A stretch of 64,000 nucleotides of DNA from Ceratobasidium sp. AG-K (taxonomy: Eukaryota > Basidiomycota > Agaricomycetes > Cantharellales > Ceratobasidiaceae), in the NCBI GenBank assembly GCA_037039685.1, contig JAWNGF010000001.1, positions 2,914,001 to 2,978,000 of the forward strand, given 5' to 3'. Positions 59,262 through 64,000 of the stretch are shown here, piece by piece. Position numbers and translations under genes: made by a program. Under the pieces are notes generated by a model. That model ran no database searches and had not been told where the DNA came from. It worked only from the letters and a program-made list of their open reading frames with translations. Position 1 is the first letter of the stretch. The number at the start of each line of letters is the position of its first letter.

Positions 59262-60106
59262 ATGGAGCCACCGAGTCACAATGAAGAGATTGCGAGGCTC
59301 AGCGCAGAGATCGCTCATCTCGCTGCAACTGTGACTGAACTCAGGCAGCAGGTCGTGAAGCTCTCTGAGAACAAACCAAAGGTTAGCGCCCATGAACGGG
59401 GTGCAGGTGAGCTGGTTAGACTATGCGCTGGCAGTGGGTGATTGAATGCTGCGATGTAGTTTTGTGGAAGCACAAGCACGTCAAGCTCTTCCGGTTCAAC
59501 AAGGAAACTAAAGAGTGGGATGCCCATGGCTCGTGCACGATTTGGTTGCTCTGGCACGAGACACGCAATAAAGTCCGCCTTGCTGTTCGGCATAATGAGA
59601 CATCCAAAGTCCACGCTAACCACTATGGTATGTAACCAGCCTCGCCAGTAAACTATTCTGACCGTCTCTGTAGTCACGCTGGATATGAATTTTCGACCGG
59701 TCGTCGACTCGGAGCGCTCTTGGATGTGGAAGATCGTGGCTGATGCGGCGCAAGACACACCTGTTTCCAAGACTATGTGTGCTCGGTTCTCAAAGAAAGA
59801 GGGCGAGTAGATTAGTCTGTTGGGGGGGTTGTGCGACTGACTGAGCTCGTAGTTGCCGACGAGTTCAAGACTCAGCTTGATGCTGCCAAGGCTTTGATTC
59901 TATCGAATATCAAAGTCTCGGACCAGAAGAGCGATACCAGCACCGTGGTCGTTGAACCTATCAAGGAGGAAAAGTCGGAATGGAAGAGCGATTCATCGAC
60001 TTTGTACGCCGAGTCCATTTCATCGACCAAGCCCAACAAAAAGCAGAAGCGAGGATGGAAGTCGAAATTCTTGGGATTGTTTGGGCTGCTTGGTCGGAAG
60101 GACTGA
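59262..60106 (+). CDS. Ran-binding-domain protein, copy 1 (diverged)
   Basis: A protein with an N-terminal coiled coil (IARLSAEIAHLAATVTELRQ) and a RanBP1-like domain of the PH fold. RanBP1 proteins bind Ran-GTP and help its hydrolysis. The domain is split over exons: VKLFRFNKETKEWDAHGSCT, WLLWHETRNKVRLAVRHNET, VHANHY, then MNFRPVVDSERSWMWKIVAD and ADEFKTQLDAAKALI. Compared with copies 2 and 3 it has lost much of the consensus in the middle ([20 protein letters not shown]). It also carries a private C-terminal tail of about 60 residues ending KQKRGWKSKFLGLFGLLGRK, a basic-amphipathic segment that could touch membranes. Four exons are inferred. Ran binding is inferred from the fold only. Confidence 0.75.
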
Positions 60107-60419
60107 ATCCAAGTGGTGCGCATTCTATCAAAATCTGCAGCTCCTTCCTAACCGATTGCTAGAAGTTTTGAATACCAAATTATCTCGTGGCATACAAGGC
60201 CGAAATCTTGTATTTATAACAATCTTGCTTGTCTAGTCGTGAGCTTGCTCGGACACTTCCGTTGTAGCCTGCTTGTGTGTATTTATAGCCACATATAGCC
60301 ACACCCTGAAAATCAGCTGAAATCGAAGCGTCACGTTAGTTCTGATTGACGCCCACCACCCTCGCCCTCAGCCTCTAACTAAAAGCACGCCTCTATATTT
60401 GGGGTAGATAATTTAAGTA
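60107..60419. other. Intergenic region between RanBD copies 1 and 2
   Basis: The 3' flank of copy 1. The segment around 60205-60285 resembles the segment downstream of the decayed copy (about 62520-62600), both containing TGTATTTAT and GAGCTTGCT. No gene was found. Confidence 0.4.
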
Positions 60420-61706
60420 ATGGCGACTATGGAACAATGTAACTTTGTAAGGAAGTTTCCTTCTCGATACGGTCGGACATGATTCAAGGGTGGCGGGCAT
60501 CGGTGGCTAACTAATTAAACACTCACAGATCGAGGCTGCTGCTCAATTTGAAGTGATCCCAAAACTCATCGAGCAAGTTGGAAAGCTTACTGAACAAGTG
60601 ACAAAACTCAATGAGCAAGTCGCTAAGCTCACCGAGCAAGCTTTGGCCAACCCCGAGGTGGTACCCAAACCTCAAGGACAACCGAAGAAAACTACTAAGC
60701 GCAGGCGCGCTAAAAAAGCGGCGATTGCGTCCACTGAAGATCTCAAAGATGTGAATTTGCCAGCTCTAGCAGATAGTCCGGAGGTTAGTTTGCGGAAACC
60801 GGACTTGCCCTGTGGAAATAGCCTGCCCGCCACCTCGAATCTCGCTCAGCCCTTGGCGAGAGATGAAGGTGCGTTGACAAAGTATTATACTGATCCCATG
60901 TGTCGTTAATAGAATAGTTAAACGCATTAGGATTGGCTATAAACTCACGGGAGTCGCTTAATGATTTCGGGGCCGTCAGTGCTGATCATGAGTGGAAGAG
61001 CCGTGACACTAACAATGTTCGCCCACTCCGACTTCAGGTGACCAAATTCACGATGCACAAGGAGAATGACTGTTAATGGGGTAAACCTATGCAGGAGAGT
61101 ATCACCCGACTCGAGCAGGTTGCGAACCCCACTGAGCAAGTCGAAACCAAGGCCCACGAGGAGGATGAGGACATTTTGACAAAGCAGTGCGTACCCGTGT
61201 GTGTTTATGGTATATCGATGACCCAGCGACGAAAATACAGTCGCGCAAAGCTCTTCCGTTTTGAGGCTTCTACTATCGAGTGGAAGGAACGTGGTACTGG
61301 AGATGTCCGCCTGCTCCAGCACAAGGAGACTAAGAAGGTTCGCGTGCTGATGCGTCGCGACAAGACTCTCAAGATCTGCGCCAACCACTATGGTGTGTAT
61401 TGATCTTAGCGCAGCATCCACAGCATCACTTTTTAACTATGCTGATGGAAATTTAGTTACGCAAGAAATGATATTGCAGCCCAACGTTGGATCGGACCGG
61501 TCGTGGGTGTGGAAGGTTGCCGCCGATATTTCTGATGGCGAGCCCACCGCTGGGCCCTTTGCTATCCGTTTCGCCAACAAAGAGAGTGAGTGATAAACGT
61601 TACATATATACCCTTGAATGGTTGAATTGAATGTATGCGCCTAGTTGCCGACCATTTCAAAGCGACGTTCGAAGCCGCCCAAAGGTCGATCCCATGTGGA
61701 GCCTAA
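60420..61706 (+). CDS. Ran-binding-domain protein, copy 2
   Basis: A RanBP1-like domain protein. Exon 1 gives MATMEQCNF. An intron leads to [16 protein letters not shown] and four coiled-coil heptads ([14 protein letters not shown] and so on). A basic patch follows ([12 protein letters not shown]). A poorly resolved middle at 60870-61090 probably holds introns. A second short heptad segment is [17 protein letters not shown]. The RanBD reads [78 protein letters not shown] and [13 protein letters not shown]. It stops at 61706 with SIPCGA. The domain matches the RanBP1 consensus closely, unlike copy 1. The central splice sites are uncertain. Confidence 0.78.
60565..60642 (+). repeat. Four heptads, 21-base tandem unit, in RanBD copy 2
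   Basis: In-frame units with the pattern LTEQVxK repeat every 21 bases and form a predicted coiled coil. The related array in copy 3 is at 63071-63145. Confidence 0.75.
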
Positions 61707-61888
61707 GGAACGGGACAGAAGGATGAGAAATATTTGGGGACGGTAGTATTTTACCGTGGTGGTTCAGTGCTGGTTTGGGTGATCGGTTTTATTATCGGCC
61801 CTCAGCTTTGATTATTGGCCATGTTTATTTGGGGCCAGACGAGGTGATGAAAAACATGTGCCTTGATCCTTGATCCTTAGGGGGAGGC

Positions 61889-62115
61889 ATGAAGCTTAGA
61901 CTTAATTTTGAATCAAACCGCTTGTGGTTTCTAAAGCTTCCCACGGATGTGTTAGGCAGTGGAACTATAGCTCGTATGCCCGCGTTCCGCATCTCAAATA
62001 ACGGGAGTAGTGTTAGGCATCAACTCGTGCATGGCTGGCATGAGTATATGCGCCGCACTTGCCGCAGAATTAGAGCGGCATCTGGAGGTGCCCAAAATTC
62101 CATTCGACACGGTCG
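61889..62115 (+). pseudogene. Decayed 3' fragment of a RanBD gene
   Basis: The frame MKLRLNFESNRLWFLKLPTD and AFRISNN aligns with [16 protein letters not shown] and FAIRFPNK of copy 3. About 45 bases downstream, after GAGTATATGCGCC, the frame with LAAELERHLEVPKIPFD aligns with the last exon [17 protein letters not shown] of copy 2. The first half of the domain and the coiled coil are absent upstream. The spacing of the intron is preserved. This is a relic of a fourth copy, recognised by alignment by eye. Confidence 0.6.
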
Positions 62116-62966
62116 CAAAGACAGAAGAAAAAGATCGAAACAACATGGATGTAGCGATATTTTTGTTGCTCTAATTCGGCACATGATTGGAGCCGAGTTG
62201 GGTGGTCCGGTTCACTATACCGGTATGTGCGTGCATTGCCTCTTCAAGGTGGCACGAGAACCCCTTGTATTATGTATCTGGACGAACTATCTTAAATTAC
62301 TGGCTATAACCAAAGCTCGGTGTAATTTAACATCACTATTGAATGCAGTAGATGGTACTCCACACAGGACTGACCATAACGGGCTCGGAGTTAAGAAGCC
62401 AAGTCATCGTAAACATGACAGAGTCCTTCATACTTCATCAGAGTAAGCCAAAGACACGGTGTATTCAAGGCTCACAGGAACTACTGTCGTATGCGTACCC
62501 AGGTAGAATATAAAAAGATGATCCTGTATTTATTATAACCCTATTCGTCTCTGCGACGAGCTTGCTTGAACCGTTTCTTTGTAATCTCTATTTATGGACA
62601 CGTACATTATACGTACAAACTTGCCTGGAACGTAAGCATCCATTTTGGGCGGCCGACCAATCTTTTGATAACAAGTAATCGCCGGATCGGGACCGCCCAT
62701 GGGAAGCGCCAGCTGCCAATTGCTTGCTATCATAAGCATCAGCGCTTTCCTAATTGGGAGCTTGGGTCAAGGCAATGTACAAACACCCGAGTAATCAATC
62801 AAATAAGCACTCCGTCTAACATTGCTCTTGCCCTCAACCTCAAGCTTTCAGGACTATCCTAGCCGTCCACGATAATTTATCCGAATAATGTTTATGTTCA
62901 GACGACCCGATACCGTAAGGCAATATTTCTACTAGCTTCTGGCGTATAGGGTTCAAAGTGGGAAAG
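62116..62966. other. Gene-poor stretch between relic and RanBD copy 3
   Basis: No gene was found. The part near 62520-62600 resembles the 3' flank of RanBD copy 1, consistent with the relic having kept its 3' UTR. Confidence 0.4.
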
Positions 62967-63937
62967 ATGCCGTTGCGTGCGAGGCGCTATCAATGGGTGA
63001 TGTTTACTAACTGAATAAATATCTACAGGTGGATTCGGAGGCTACCCCCCAGTCGGAAGTTATTGCAAGCCTCGTTGACCAGGTCGCCAAACTCACCGAA
63101 CAAGTCACCACACTCACCGAACAAGTTGCCAGACTCACTGAACAGGTATCAGCCAACTCCTCGGGACAACCTGTAGGTCAAAGAGCTGCCCAAGAAACAT
63201 CAGTGGAATTTTCCGAGGATCTAAACGAGATGGGCTCTCCGAGAATGGAGGATGGTCGTGCCGCTGCTCTGCGAGAGCCGGGTTCCCCGTCCAGCGGAGG
63301 TAACCTGCCTACTACCCTAGAGCCCACCAAGTATTCAGAGATGGAGGAGAATGGCCTGGCTAAATTGTGAGTCTAGGGTCAAAAGCTACCAAAAAACTCA
63401 CTTATATGTAAATCTGAACCCACAGCCGGGCGAAGCTTTTCCGTTTTGAGTCCTCCACTGGCGAGTGGAGAGAATGTGGCACCGGCGATATACGCCTGCT
63501 CCAGCACAAGGAGACCAAGAAGGTTCGCGTGCTGATGCGTCGCGACAAAACCCTCAAGATCTGTGCCAACCACTATGGTATGTGGTGGGTTTTGGTGCGA
63601 CGTTTACAACCAATGACGCTGATTACGTTTATCACATCCAGTCACAAAAGATATGAAACTACAGCCTAATGTCGGATCGGACCGTTCATGGGTGTGGAAG
63701 GCTATCGCGGATATTTCGGATGGGGAGCCTGCAGCTCATGAATTTGCGATCCGCTTTCCGAATAAAGAGAGTGAGTGTCAAATGACATGTATTTACTCGG
63801 GTGGGGCTGAGTTGGATGTATGCGTCGTAGTCGCGGGCGAATTCAAAACAGCGTTTGAAGCCGCTCAATCTTCAATTCCACCTGAGGGTCAAGGACAGAA
63901 GGACGAAAACAATGTACGCACAGTAGTGTTTGTCTAG
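62967..63937 (+). CDS. Ran-binding-domain protein, copy 3
   Basis: A RanBP1-like domain protein with the same layout as copy 2. The first exon is uncertain (a candidate is [10 protein letters not shown] from 62967). The second encodes [15 protein letters not shown], then heptads [17 protein letters not shown] and ARLTEQV. An acidic linker follows, then the RanBD in three exons: [49 protein letters not shown], then [29 protein letters not shown] and [16 protein letters not shown]. The tail is [11 protein letters not shown] and ends at 63937. The domain is nearly the same as that of copy 2. Introns fall at the same places as in copy 2. Confidence 0.8.
63071..63145 (+). repeat. Heptad tandem repeat in RanBD copy 3
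   Basis: In-frame 21-base units encode [21 protein letters not shown] and EQ. They form a coiled coil like that of copy 2 and differ from it by several substitutions. Confidence 0.75.
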
Positions 63938-64000
63938 GAGGAATACAACGTGCAAGGAAAACTAGTTTGGGCGATTCATTGTAACCTCGGTATTTTAATT

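Overview
The window is nuclear DNA of a filamentous basidiomycete, most likely an agaricomycete close to Rhizoctonia/Ceratobasidiaceae. That placement is inference. It rests on dense genes with many 45-65 bp introns, a NACHT-WD40 receptor of the kind expanded in that group, thaumatin-like secreted proteins and basidiomycete-style homologues of IDE, DPH1 and Cactin. There are no prokaryotic features. CDS coordinates below span the first to the last coding base, introns included.

Left part (1-16762): a MER3/HFM1 meiotic helicase (minus, running off the left edge) is divergent from an insulin-degrading-enzyme-type M16 protease. Hikeshi/OPI10 (plus) follows, converging on a type I metacaspase (minus). 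Then come a secreted type-B carboxylesterase and a Golgi apyrase, both plus.

Middle (16763-31568): an accessory-looking stretch. Two tandem thaumatin-like genes lie here; the second has a one-base lesion. They are followed by a nuclear Tudor/PWWP-like protein gene and a NACHT receptor with 14 near-identical WD40 repeats, both minus. A small hairpin element (MITE-like) closes the stretch.

Right-centre (31569-58895): mostly housekeeping genes. They are a PPIL1-type cyclophilin divergent from a 10.4-kb neurofibromin/IRA RasGAP, THYN1/EVE, a six-knuckle CCHC protein, an S/T-rich membrane protein, Cactin, a forkhead factor, DPH1, EMC10, a small unknown gene and EMP24/TMED2. PPIL1 and Cactin both belong to the spliceosome.

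Right end (59262-63937): three tandem Ran-binding-domain genes with N-terminal heptad coiled coils, plus a decayed 3' fragment of a fourth. This lineage-specific-looking cluster is the best candidate for something undescribed.

A cross-cutting observation is that conserved proteins are interrupted by single-base indels at about nine places, in eight genes if the less certain cases are counted. Most can be explained by a missing base in a short C/G run. This pattern suggests consensus sequence error at least as strongly as real gene decay.
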